DNA of 64,000 nt from Pleurodeles waltl (lineage: Eukaryota > Chordata > Amphibia > Caudata > Salamandridae): assembly GCF_031143425.1 (NCBI RefSeq), contig NW_027150027.1:1-64000 (forward strand). Reading direction: 5' to 3'. The notes beneath the pieces are model-generated. The model worked only from the letters and a program-made list of their open reading frames with translations, had not been told where the DNA came from and did no database searches. The translations under genes and the position numbers were made by a program. This document shows positions 1 through 11,989 of this stretch, piece after piece. Each line of letters opens with the position of its first letter. Position 1 is the first letter of the stretch.

Positions 1-1262
1 TTTTGTAAAGTGCCTACCTGTAGATTTCGGCCTGTAGCTCATCCGCCACCTAGGGAAACCTACCAAACCTGTGCATTTCTGAAAACTAGAGACCTAGGGG
101 AATCCAAGATGGGCTGACTTGTGTGGCTCAGACCAGGTTCTGTTACCCAGAATCCTCTGCAAACCTCAAAATTTGGCTAAAAAAACATATGTTCCTAACA
201 TTTCTGTGGCAGAAAGTTCTGGAATCTGAGAGGAGCCACAAATTTCCTTCCACCCAGCGTTCCCCCATGTCTCCCGATAAAAATGATACCTCACTTGTGT
301 GGGTAGGCCTAGCGCCCGCGACAGTAAACGCCCCAAAGCGCAACGTGGACACATCCAAATTTGTGAAGGAAAACAGAGGTGTTTTTTGCAAAGTGCCTAC
401 CTGTAGATTTTGGCTTGTAGCTCAGCCGCCACCTAGGGAAACCTACCCAACCTGTGCATTTCTGAAAACTAGAGACCTAGGGGAATCCAAGATGGGGTGA
501 CTTGTGTGGCTCGGACCAGGTTCTGTTACCCAGAATCCTTTGCAAACCTCAAAATTTGGCTAACAAAACACATGTTCCTCACATTTCTGTGGCAGAAAGT
601 TCTGGAATCTGAGAGGAGCCACGAATTTCCTTCCACCCAGCATTCCCCCACGTCTCCCGATAAAAATGATACCTCACTTGGGTGGGTAGGCCTAGCGCCC
701 GCGACAGGAAACGCCCCAAAGCACAACGTGGACACATCCAAATTTGTGAAGGAAAACAGAGGTGTTTTTTGCAAAGTTCCTACCTGTAGATTTCGGCCCG
801 TAGCTCATCCGCCACCTAGGGAAACCTACCAAACCTGTGCATTTCTGAAAACTAGAGACCTAGGGGAATCCAAGATGGGCTGACTTGTGTGGCTCGGACC
901 AGGTTCTCTTACCCAGAATCCTCTGCAAACCTCAAAATTTGGCTAAAAAAACACATGTTCCTAACATTTCTGTGGCAGAAAGTTCTGGAATCTGAGAGGA
1001 GCCACAAATTTCCTTCCACCTAGCGTTCCCCCACGTCTCCCGATAAAAATGATACCTCACTTGTGTGGGTAGGCCTAGCGCCCGCGACAGGAAACGCCCC
1101 AAAGCGCAACGTGGACTCATCCAAATTTGTGAAGGAAAACAGAGGTGTTTTTTGCAAAGTGCCTACCTGTAGATTTTGGCTTGTAGCTCAGCCGCCACCT
1201 AGGGAAACCTACCAAACCTGTGCATTTCTGAAAACTAGAGACCTAGGGGAATCCAAGATGGG
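1..1262 (+). repeat. Edge partial monomer plus M1-M3: copy of the four-monomer block
   Basis: The left edge cuts a monomer after its T6 region. Its tgtaaag, ttcgg and catccg variants place it in the same class as M16. M1 (114) has acatatg and ctctgc, M2 (497) has taacaaaac and cagcatt, and M3 (880) has gactcatcc. This order matches the quartets at 5862, 8543, 10458 and 13905. This copy is more diverged than those. Private changes include cagtaaac in M1, gggtggg and aaagcac in M2, and cacctagcg in M3, which puts a stop in the frame that is open in most other monomers. Confidence 0.9.
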
Positions 1263-3562
1263 GTGACTTGTGTGGCTCGGACCAGGTTCTGTTACCCAGA
1301 ATCCATTGCAAACCTCAAAATTTGGCTAAAAAAACACATGTTCCTCACATTTCTGTGGCAGAAAGTTCTGGAATCTGAGAGGAGCCACAAATTTCCTTCC
1401 ACCCAGCGTTCCCCCACGTCTCCCGATAAAAATGATACCTCACTTGTGTGGGTAGGCCTAGCGCCCGCGACAGGAAACGCCCCAAAGCGCAACGTGGACA
1501 CATCCAAATTTGTGAAGGAAAACAGAGGTGTTTTTTGCAAAGTGCCTACCTGTAGATTTTGGCTTGTAGCTCAGCCGCCACCTATGGAAACCTACCAAAC
1601 CTGTGCATTTCTGAAAACTAGAGACCTAGGGGAATTCAAGATGGTGTGACTTGTGTGGCTCGGACCAGGTTCTGTTACCCAGAATCCTTTGCAAACCTCA
1701 AAATTTGGCTAAAAAAACACATGTTCCTCACATTTCTGTGGCAGAAAGTTCTGGAATCTGAGAGGAGCCACAAATTTCCTTCCACCCAGCGTTCCCCCAC
1801 GTCTCCTGATAAAAATGATACCTCACTTGTGTGGGTAGGCCTAGCGCCCGCGACAGGAAACGCCCCAAAGCGCAACGTGGACGCAGCCAAATTTGTGAAG
1901 GAAAACAGAGGTGTTTTTTGCAAAGTGCCTACCTGTAGATTTTGGCTTGTAGCTCAGCCGCCACCTAGGGAAACCTACCTAACCTGTGCATTTCTGAAAA
2001 CTAGAGACCTAGGGGAATCCAAGATGGGGTGACTTGTGTGGCTCGGACCAGGTTCTGTTACCCAGAATCCTTTGCAAACCTCAATATTTGGCTAAAAAAA
2101 CACATGTTCCTCACATTTCTGTGGCAGAAAGTTCTGGAATCTGAGAGGAGCCACAAATTTCCTTCCTCCCAGCGTTCCCCCACATCTCCCGATAAAAATG
2201 ATACCTCACTTGTGTGGGTAGGCCTAGCGCCCGCGACAGAAAACGCCCCAAAGCGCAACGTGGACACATCCAAATTTGTGAAGGAAAACAGAGGTGTTTT
2301 TTGCAAAGTGCCTACCTGTAGATTTTGGCCTGTAGCTCAGCCGCCACCTAGGGAAACCTACCAAACCTGTGCATTTCTGAAAACTAGAGACCTAGGGGAA
2401 TCCAAGATGGGGTGACTTGTGTGGCTCGGACCAGGTTCTGTTACCCAGAATCCTTTGCAAACCTCAAAATTTGGCTAAAAAAACACATGTGCCTCATATT
2501 TCTGTGGCAGAAAGTTCTGGAATCTGAGAGGAGCCACGAATTTCCTTCCACCCAGCGTTCCCCCCACGTCTCCCGATAAAAATGATACCTCACTTGTGTG
2601 CGTAGGCCTAGCGCCCGTGACAGGAAATGCCCCAAAGCGCAACGTGGACACAGCCAAATTTTTGAAGGAAAACAGAGGTGTTTTTTGCAAAGTGCCTACC
2701 TGTAGATTTTGGCTTGTAGCTCAGCCGCCACCTAGGGAAACCTACCAAACCTGTGCATTTCTGAAAACTAGAGACCTAGGGGAATCCAAGATGGGGTGAC
2801 TTGTGTGGCTCGGACCAGGTTCTGTTACCCAGAATCCTTTGCAAACCTCAAAATTTGGCTAAAAAAACACATGTTCCTCACATTTTCTGTGGCAGAAAGT
2901 TCTGGAATCTGAGAGGAGCCACGAATTTCCTTCCACCCAGCGTTCCCCCACGTCTCCCGATAAAAATGATACCTCACTTGTGTGGGTAGGCCTAGCGCCC
3001 GCGACAGGAAACGCCCCAAAGCGCAACGTGGACACATCCAAATTTGTGAAGGAAAACAGAGGTGTTTTTTGCAAAGTGCCTACCTGTAGATTTTGGATTG
3101 TAGCTCAGCCGCCACCTAGGGAAACCTACCAAACCTGTGCATTTCTGAAAACTAGAGACCTAGGGGAATCCAAGATGGGGTGACTTGTGTGGCTCGGACC
3201 AGGTTCTGTTACCCAGAATCCTTTGCAAAACTCAAAATTTGGCTAAAAAAAACACATGTTCCTCACATTTCTGTGGCAGAAAGTTCTGGAATCTGAGAGG
3301 AGCCACGAATTTCCTTCCACCCAGCGTTCCCCCACGTCTCCCGATAAAAATGATACCTCACTTGTGTGGGTAGGCCTAGCGCCCGCAACAGGAAACGCCC
3401 CAAAGCGCAACGTAGACACAGCCACATTTTGAAGGAAAACAGAGGTGTTTTTTGCAAAGTGCCTACCTGTAGATTTTGGCCTGTAGCTCAGCCGCCACCT
3501 AGGGAAACCTACCAAACCTGTGCATTTCTGAAAACTAGAGACCTAGGGGAATCCAAGATGGG
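1263..3562 (+). repeat. M4-M9: first copy of the backbone order, rich in indels
   Basis: Class order: M4 (ccattg, ctatgg, gaattcaagatggtg), M5 (gacgcagcc), M6 (cagaaaac), M7 (gtgcctcata, gtgtgcg), M8 (tttggattg), M9 (aaaactc, gcaaca, tttttg class). The same order recurs further right, for example at 33440-36890 and 55276-56807. Three adjacent units carry length changes. M7 has six C instead of five at 2560-2565. M8 has four T at 2883-2886. M9 has eight A at 3245-3252 compensated by a lost T at 3427-3430. This is the densest indel cluster in the window. Confidence 0.9.
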
Positions 3563-5861
3563 GTGACTTGTGTGGCTCGGACCAGGTTCTGTTACCCAGA
3601 ATCCATTGCAAACCTCAAAATGTGGCTAAAAAAACACATGTTCCTCACATTTCTGTGGCAGAAAGTTCTGGAATCTGAGAGGAGCCACAAATTTCCTTCC
3701 ACCCAGCGTTCCCCCACGTCTCCCGATAAAAATGATACCTCACTTGTGTGGGTAGGCCTAGCGCCCGCGACAGGAAACGCCCCAAAGCGCAACGTGGACA
3801 CATCCAAATTTGTGAAGGAAAACAGAGGTGTTTTTTGCAAAGTGCCTACCTGTAGATTTTGGCTTGTAGCTCAGCCGCCACATATGGAAACCTACCAAAC
3901 CTGTGCATTTCTGAAAACTAGAGACCTAGGGGAATCCAAGATGGGGTGACTTGTGTGGCTCGGACCAGGTTCTGTTACCCAGAATCCTTTGCAAACCTCA
4001 AAATTTGGCTAAAAAAACACATGTTCCTCACATTTCTGTGGCAGAAAGTTCTGGAATCTGAGAGGAGCCACAAATTTCCTTCCACCCAGCGTTTCCCCAC
4101 GTCTCCTGATAAAAATGATACCTCACTTGTGTGGGTAGGCCTAGCGCCCGCGACAGGAAACGCCCCAAAGCGCAACGTGGACACAGCCAAATTTGTGAAG
4201 GAAAACAGAGGTGTTTTTTGCAAAGTGCCTACCTGTAGATTTTGGATTGTAGCTCAGCCGCCACCTAGGGAAACCTACCAAACCTGTGCATTTCTGAAAA
4301 CTAGAGACCTAGGGGAATCCAAGATGGGGTGACTTGTGTGGCTCGGACCAGGTTCTGTTACCCCAGAATCCTTTGCAAACCTCAAAATTTGGCTAAAAAA
4401 ACACATGTTCCTCACATTTCTGTGGCAGAAAGTTCTGGAATCTGAGAGGAGCCACAAATTTCCTTCCACCCAGCGTTCCCCCACGTTTCCCGATAAAAAT
4501 GATATCTCACTTGTGTGGGTAGGCCTAGCGCCCGCGACAGAAAACGCCCCAAAGCGCAACGTGGACACATCCAAATTTGTGAAGGAAAACAGAGGTGTTT
4601 TTTGCAAAGTGCCTACCTGTAGATTTTGGCTTGTAGCTCAGCCGCCACCTAGGGAAACCTACCAAACCTGTGCATTTCTGAAAACTAGAGACCTAGGGGA
4701 ATCCAAGATGGGGTGACATGTGTGGCTCGGACCAGGTTCTGATACCCAGAATCCTTTGCAAAACTCAAAATTTGGCTAAAAAAACACATGTTCCTCACAT
4801 TTCTGTGGCAGAAAGTTCTGGAATCTGAGAGGAGCCACGAATTTCCTTCCACCCAGCGTTCCCCTACGTCTCCCGATAAAAATGATACCTCACTTGTGTG
4901 GGTAGGCCTAGCGCCCGCAACAGGAAATGCCCCAAAGCGCAACGTAGACACAGCCAAATTTTTGAAGGAAAACAGAGGTGTTTTTTGCAAAGTGCCTACC
5001 TGTAGATTTTGGCCTGTAGCTCAGCCGCCACCTAGGGAAACCTACCAAACCTGTGCATTTCTGAAAACTAGAGACCTAGGGGAATCCAAGATGGGGTGAC
5101 TTGTGTGGCTCAGACCAGGTTCTGTTACCCAGAATCCATTGCAAACCTCAAAATTTGGCTAAAAAAACACATGTTCCTCACATTTCTGTGGCAGAAAGTT
5201 CTGGAATCTGAGAGGAGCCACAAATTTCTTTCCACACAGCGTTTCCCCACGTCTCCTGATAAAAATGATACCTCACTTGTGTGGGTAGGCCTAGCGCCCG
5301 CGACAGGAAACGCCCCAAAGCGCAACGTGGACACAGCCAAATTTGTGAAGGAAAACAGAGGTGTTTTTTGCAAAGTGCCTACCTGTAGATTTTGGCTTGT
5401 AGCTCAGCCGCCACCTAGGGAAACCTACCAAACCTGTGCATTTCTGAAAACTAGAGACCTAGGGGAATCCAAGATGGGGTGACTTGTGTGGCTCGGACCA
5501 GGTTCTGTTACCCAGAATCCTTTGCAAACCTCAAAATTTGGCTAAAAAAACACATGTTCCTCACATTTCTGTGGCAGAAAGTTCTGGAATCTGAGAGGAG
5601 CCACAAATTTCCTTCCACCCAGCGTTCCCCCACGTTTCCCGATAAAAATGATATCTCACTTGTGTGGGTAGGCCTAGCGCCCGCGACAGAAAACGCCCCA
5701 AAGCGCAACGTGGACACAGCCAAATTTTTGAAGGAAAACAGAGGTGTTTTTTGCAAAGTGCCTACCTGTAGATTTTGGCCTGTAGCTCAGCCGCCACCTA
5801 GGGAAACCTACCAGACCTGTGCATTTCTGAAAACTAGAGACCTAGGGGAATCCAAGATGGG
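3563..5861 (+). repeat. M10-M15: left mosaic block
   Basis: M10 carries catatgg at the first CCTAGG site. M11 has gcgtttcccc with tttggattg. M12 has gtttcc, gatatctc and cagaaaac plus an extra C (4361-4364), so it is 384 bp. M13 starts gacatgtg and has gatacc in place of gttacc. M14 has ctcagacc and ccattg with tttctttcc. M15 has the M12-like middle with a ttttt tail. M10 and M11 match M55 and M56, so this block and 20417-23481 descend from one older segment. M13 and M15 reappear in the 7394-10074 copy. Confidence 0.88.
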
Positions 5862-7393
5862 GTGACTTGTGTGGCTCGGGCCAGGTTCTGTTACCCAGAA
5901 TCCTTTGCAAACCTCAAAATTTGGCTAAAAAAACACATGTTCCTCACATTTCTGTGGCAGAAAGTTCTGGAATCTGAGAGGAGCCACGAATTTCCTTCCA
6001 CCCAGCATTCCCCCATGTCTCCCGATAAAAATGATACCTCACTTGTGTGGGTAGGCCTAGCGCCCGTGACAGGAAATTCCCCAAAGCGCAACGTGGACAC
6101 AGCCAAATTTTTGAAGGAAAACAGAGGTGTTTTTTGTAAAGTGCCTACCTGTAGATTTCGGCCTGTAGCTCATCCGCCACCTAGGGAAACCTACCAAACC
6201 TGTGCATTTCTGAAAACTAGAGACCTAGGGGAATCCAAGATGGGCTGACTTGTGTGGCTCGGACCAGGTTCTGTTACCCAGAATCCTCTGCAAACCTCAA
6301 AATTTGGCTAAAAAAACATATGTTCCTAACATTTCTGTGGCAGAAAGTTCTGGAATCTGAGAGGAGCCACAAATTTCCTTCCACCCAGCGTTCCCCCACG
6401 TCTCCCGATAAAAATGATACCTCACTTGTGTGGGTAGGCCTAGCGCCCGCGACAGGAAACGCCCCAAAGCGCAACGTGGACACATCCAAATTTGTGAAGG
6501 AAAACAGAGGTGTTTTTTGCAAAGTGCCTACCTGTAGATTTTGGCTTGTAGCTCAGCCGCCACCTATGGAAACCTACCCAACCTGTGCATTTCTGAAAAC
6601 TAGAGACCTAGGGGAATCCAAGATGGGGTGACTTGTGTGGCTCGGACCAGGTTCTGTTACCCAGAATCCTTTGCAAACCTCAAAATTTGGCTAACAAAAC
6701 ACATGTTCCTCCCATTTCTGTGGCAGAAAGTTCTGGAATCTGAGAGGAGCCACGAATTTCCTTCCACCCAGCATTCCCCCACGTCTCCCGATAAAAATGA
6801 TACCTCACTTGTGTGGGTAGGCCTAGCGCCCGCGACAGGAAACGCCCCAAAGCGCAACGTGGACACATCCAAATTTGTGAAGGAAAACAGAGGTGTTTTT
6901 TGCAAAGTGCCTACCTGTAGATTTCGGCCTGTAGCTCATCCGCCACCTAGGGAAACCTACCAAACCTGTGCATTTCTGAAAACTAGAGACCTAGGGGAAT
7001 CCAAGATGGGCTGACTTGTGTGGCTCGGACCAGGTTCTGTTACCCAGAATCCTCTGCAAACCTCAAAATTTGGCTAAAAAAACACATGTTCCTAACATTT
7101 CTGTGGCAGAAAGTTCTGGAATCTGAGAGGAGCCACAAATTTCCTTCCACCCAGCGTTCCCCCATGTCTCCCGATAAAAATGATACCTCACTTGTGTGGG
7201 TAGGCCTAGCGCCCGCGACAGGAAACGCCCCAAAGCGCAACGTGGACTCATCCAAATTTGTGAAGGAAAACAGAGGTGTTTTTTGCAAAGTGCCTACCTG
7301 TAGATTTTGGCTTGTAGCTCAGCCGCCACCTAGGGAAACCTACCAAACCTGTGCATTTCTGAAAACTAGAGACCTAGGGGAATCCAAGATGGG
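5862..7393 (+). repeat. Four-monomer block, copy at M16-M19
   Basis: Quartet order: M16 (ctcgggcc, catgtctcc, aaattcc, tgtaaag, ttcgg, catccg), M17 (ctctgc, acatatg, ctatgg, acccaacc), M18 (taacaaaac, cctcccattt, cagcatt), M19 (ctaacatt, catgtctcc, gactcatcc). I find M23, M25 and M26 the same as M16, M18 and M19, and M24 the same as M17 apart from ctcagacc. The quartet moves as a unit: its neighbours change from copy to copy while the internal order stays fixed. Confidence 0.92.
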
Positions 7394-10074
7394 GTGACTT
7401 GTGTGGCTCAGACCAGGTTCTGTTACCCAGAATCCATTGCAAACCTCAAAATTTGGCTAAAAAAACACATGTTCCTCACATTTCTGTGGCAGAAAGTTCT
7501 GGAATCTGAGAGGAGCCACAAATTTCCTTCCACCCAGCGTTCCCCCACGTTTCCCGATAAAAATGATATCTCACTTGTGTGGGTAGGCCTAGCGCCCGCG
7601 ACAGAAAACGCCCCAAAGCGCAACGTGGACACATCCAAATTTGTGAAGGAAAACAGAGGTGTTTTTTGCAAAGTGCCTACCTGTAGATTTTGGCTTGTAG
7701 CTCAGCCGCCACCTAGGGAAACCTACCAAACCTGTGCATTTCTGAAAACTAGAGACCTAGGGGAATCCAAGATGGGGTGACATGTGTGGCTCGGACCAGG
7801 TTCTGATACCCAGAATCCTTTGCAAAACTCAAAATTTGGCTAAAAAAACACATGTTCCTCACATTTCTGTGGCAGAAAGTTCTGGAATCTGAGAGGAGCC
7901 ACGAATTTCCTTCCACCCAGCGTTCCCCTACGTCTCCCGATAAAAATGATACCTCACTTGTGTGGGTAGGCCTAGCGCCCGCAACAGGAAATGCCCCAAA
8001 GCGCAACGTAGACACAGCCAAATTTTTGAAGGAAAACAGAGGTGTTTTTTGCAAAGTGCCTACCTGTAGATTTTGGCCTGTAGCTCAGCCGCCACCTAGG
8101 GAAACCTACCAAACCTGTGCATTTCTGAAAACTAGAGACCTAGGGGAATCCAAGATGGGGTGACTTGTGTGGCTCAGACCAGGTTCTGTTACCCAGAATC
8201 CATTGCAAACCTCAAAATTTGGCTAAAAAAACACATGTTCCTCACATTTCTGTGGCAGAAAGTTCTGGAATCTGAGAGGAGCCACAAATTTCCTTCCACC
8301 CAGCGTTCCCCCACGTTTCCCGATAAAAATGATATCTCACTTGTGTGGGTAGGCCTAGCGCCCGCGACAGAAAACGCCCCAAAGCGCAACGTGGACACAG
8401 CCAAATTTTTGAAGGAAAACAGAGGTGTTTTTTGCAAAGTGCCTACCTGTAGATTTTGGCCTGTAGCTCAGCCGCCACCTAGGGAAACCTACCAGACCTG
8501 TGCATTTCTGAAAACTAGAGACCTAGGGGAATCCAAGATGGGGTGACTTGTGTGGCTCGGGCCAGGTTCTGTTACCCAGAATCCTTTGCAAACCTCAAAA
8601 TTTGGCTAAAAAAACACATGTTCCTCACATTTCTGTGGCAGAAAGTTCTGGAATCTGAGAGGAGCCACGAATTTCCTTCCACCCAGCATTCCCCCATGTC
8701 TCCCGATAAAAATGATACCTCACTTGTGTGGGTAGGCCTAGCGCCCGTGACAGGAAATTCCCCAAAGCGCAACGTGGACACAGCCAAATTTTTGAAGGAA
8801 AACAGAGGTGTTTTTTGTAAAGTGCCTACCTGTAGATTTCGGCCTGTAGCTCATCCGCCACCTAGGGAAACCTACCAAACCTGTGCATTTCTGAAAACTA
8901 GAGACCTAGGGGAATCCAAGATGGGCTGACTTGTGTGGCTCAGACCAGGTTCTGTTACCCAGAATCCTCTGCAAACCTCAAAATTTGGCTAAAAAAACAT
9001 ATGTTCCTAACATTTCTGTGGCAGAAAGTTCTGGAATCTGAGAGGAGCCACAAATTTCCTTCCACCCAGCGTTCCCCCACGTCTCCCGATAAAAATGATA
9101 CCTCACTTGTGTGGGTAGGCCTAGCGCCCGCGACAGGAAACGCCCCAAAGCGCAACGTGGACACATCCAAATTTGTGAAGGAAAACAGAGGTGTTTTTTG
9201 CAAAGTGCCTACCTGTAGATTTTGGCTTGTAGCTCAGCCGCCACCTATGGAAACCTACCCAACCTGTGCATTTCTGAAAACTAGAGACCTAGGGGAATCC
9301 AAGATGGGGTGACTTGTGTGGCTCGGACCAGGTTCTGTTACCCAGAATCCTTTGCAAACCTCAAAATTTGGCTAACAAAACACATGTTCCTCCCATTTCT
9401 GTGGCAGAAAGTTCTGGAATCTGAGAGGAGCCACGAATTTCCTTCCACCCAGCATTCCCCCACGTCTCCCGATAAAAATGATACCTCACTTGTGTGGGTA
9501 GGCCTAGCGCCCGCGACAGGAAACGCCCCAAAGCGCAACGTGGACACATCCAAATTTGTGAAGGAAAACAGAGGTGTTTTTTGCAAAGTGCCTACCTGTA
9601 GATTTCGGCCTGTAGCTCATCCGCCACCTAGGGAAACCTACCAAACCTGTGCATTTCTGAAAACTAGAGACCTAGGGGAATCCAAGATGGGCTGACTTGT
9701 GTGGCTCGGACCAGGTTCTGTTACCCAGAATCCTCTGCAAACCTCAAAATTTGGCTAAAAAAACACATGTTCCTAACATTTCTGTGGCAGAAAGTTCTGG
9801 AATCTGAGAGGAGCCACAAATTTCCTTCCACCCAGCGTTCCCCCATGTCTCCCGATAAAAATGATACCTCACTTGTGTGGGTAGGCCTAGCGCCCGCGAC
9901 AGGAAACGCCCCAAAGCGCAACGTGGACTCATCCAAATTTGTGAAGGAAAACAGAGGTGTTTTTTGCAAAGTGCCTACCTGTAGATTTTGGCTTGTAGCT
10001 CAGCCGCCACCTAGGGAAACCTACCAAACCTGTGCATTTCTGAAAACTAGAGACCTAGGGGAATCCAAGATGGG
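7394..10074 (+). repeat. M20-M26: seven-monomer derivative of M12-M19
   Basis: M21 matches M13 (gacatgtg, gatacc, cccctacg), and M23-M26 repeat M16-M19 at an offset of 2681 bp (7 x 383). The source stretch has eight monomers and this one has seven. M22 joins the left part of an M14-type unit (ctcagacc, ccattg) to the right part of an M15-type unit (gatatctc, cagaaaac, ttttt), as expected if an unequal exchange removed one monomer. M20 has an M14-like left end on an M12-like body. Confidence 0.9.
8160..8542 (+). repeat. M22: chimeric monomer, M14-type left half and M15-type right half
   Basis: The left part has ctcagacc and ccattg as in M14 (5096). From gtttcc and gatatctc onward it follows M15 (5479), with cagaaaac, the ttttt tail, ggcct and accagacc. 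The two parents are adjacent at 5096-5861, so a one-monomer deletion by misaligned exchange explains the unit. The switch lies between about monomer base 44 and base 158, where the two parents offer few markers. Confidence 0.8.
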
Positions 10075-11989
10075 GTGACTTGTGTGGCTCGGACCAGGTT
10101 CTGTTACCCAGAATCCTTTGCAAAACTCACAATTTGGGTAAAAAAACACATGTTCCTCACATTTCTGTGGCAGAAAGTTCTGGAATCTGAGAGGAGCCAC
10201 AAATTTCCTTCCACCCAGCGTTCCCCCACGTTTCCCGATAAAAATGATATCTCACTTGTGTGGGTAGGCCTAGCGCCCGCGACAGAAAACGCCCCAAAGC
10301 GCAACGTGGACACAGCCAAATTTTTGAAGGAAAACAGAGGTGTTTTTTGCAAAGTGCCTACCTGTAGATTTTGGCCTGTAGCTCAGCCGCCACCTAGGGA
10401 AACCTACCAGACCTGTGCATTTCTGAAAACTAGAGACCTAGGGGAATCCAAGATGGGGTGACTTGTGTGGCTCGGGCCAGGTTCTCTTACCCAGAATCCT
10501 TTGCAAACCTCAAAATTTGGCTAAAAAAACACATGTTCCTCACATTTCTGTGGCAGAAAGTTCTGGAATCTGAGAGGAGCCACGAATTTCCTTCCACCCA
10601 GCATTCCCCCATGTCTCCCGATAAAAATGATACCTCACTTGTGTGGGTAGGCCTAGCGCCCGTGACAGGAAATTCCCCAAAGCGCAACGTGGACACAGCC
10701 AAATTTTTGAAGGAAAACAGAGGTGTTTTTTGTAAAGTGCCTACCTGTAGATTTCGGCCTGTAGCTCATCCGCCACCTAGGGAAACCTACCAAACCTGTG
10801 CATTTCTGAAAACTAGAGACCTAGGGGAATCCAAGATGGGCTGACTTGTGTGGCTCGGACCAGGTTCTGTTACCCAGAATCCTCTGCAAACCTCAAAATT
10901 TGGCTAAAAAAACATATGTTCCTAACATTTCTGTGGCAGAAAGTTCTGGAATCTGAGAGGAGCCACAAATTTCCTTCCACCCAGCGTTCCCCCACGTCTC
11001 CCGATAAAAATGATACCTCACTTGTGTGGGTAGGCCTAGCGCCCGCGACAGGAAACGCCCCAAAGCGCAACGTGGACACATCCAAATTTGTGAAGGAAAA
11101 CAGAGGTGTTTTTTGCAAAGTGCCTACCTGTAGATTTTGGCTTGTAGCTCAGCCGCCACCTATGGAAACCTACCCAACCTGTGCATTTCTGAAAACTAGA
11201 GACCTAGGGGAATCCAAGATGGGGTGACTTGTGTGGCTCGGACCAGGTTCTGTTACCCAGAATCCTTTGCAAACCTCAAAATTTGGCTAACAAAACACAT
11301 GTTCCTCCCATTTCTGTGGCAGAAAGTTCTGGAATCTGAGAGGAGCCACGAATTTCCTTCCACCCAGCATTCCCCCACGTCTCCCGATAAAAATGATACC
11401 TCACTTGTGTGGGTAGGCCTAGCGCCCGCGACAGGAAACGCCCCAAAGCGCAACGTGGACACATCCAAATTTGTGAAGGAAAACAGAGGTGTTTTTTGCA
11501 AAGTGCCTACCTGTAGATTTCGGCCTGTAGCTCATCCGCCACCTAGGGAAACCTACCAAACCTGTGCATTTCTGAAAACTAGAGACCTAGGGGAATCCAA
11601 GATGGGCTGACTTGTGTGGCTCGGACCAGGTTCTGTTACCCAGAATCCTCTGCAAACCTCAAAATTTGGCTAAAAAAACACATGTTCCTAACATTTCTGT
11701 GGCAGAAAGTTCTGGAATCTGAGAGGAGCCACAAATTTCCTTCCACCCAGCGTTCCCCCATGTCTCCCGATAAAAATGATACCTCACTTGTGTGGGTAGG
11801 CCTACCGCCTGCGACAGGAAACGCCCCAAAGCGCAACGTGGACTCATCCAAATTTGTGAAGGAAAACAGAGGTGTTTTTTGCAAAGTGCCTACCTGTAGA
11901 TTTTGGCTTGTAGCTCAGCCGCCACCTAGGGAAACCTACCAAACCTGTGCATTTCTGAAAACTAGAGACCTAGGGGAATCCAAGATGGG
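10075..11989 (+). repeat. M27-M31: five-monomer block containing another quartet copy
   Basis: M28-M31 repeat M23-M26 at 1915 bp (5 x 383). M27 has an aaaactc left end with private changes cacaatttgggta and an M15/M22-type right end. Private substitutions are few: gttctctta in M28, and ctaccgcctgc in M31. The block therefore differs from 7394-10074 by loss of the M20-M22 type units and gain of M27. Confidence 0.88.

Noticed and set aside
497..883. Open frames of 125-128 codons on + and 82 codons on - in almost every monomer, as a tandem protein gene family
   Set aside because: The frame starts at GTG in most units, has no ribosome binding site or recognisable domain, changes reading frame from unit to unit, is broken by indels or stops in several units, and varies mostly by amino-acid changes. 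It is better explained as a chance open frame multiplied by amplification.
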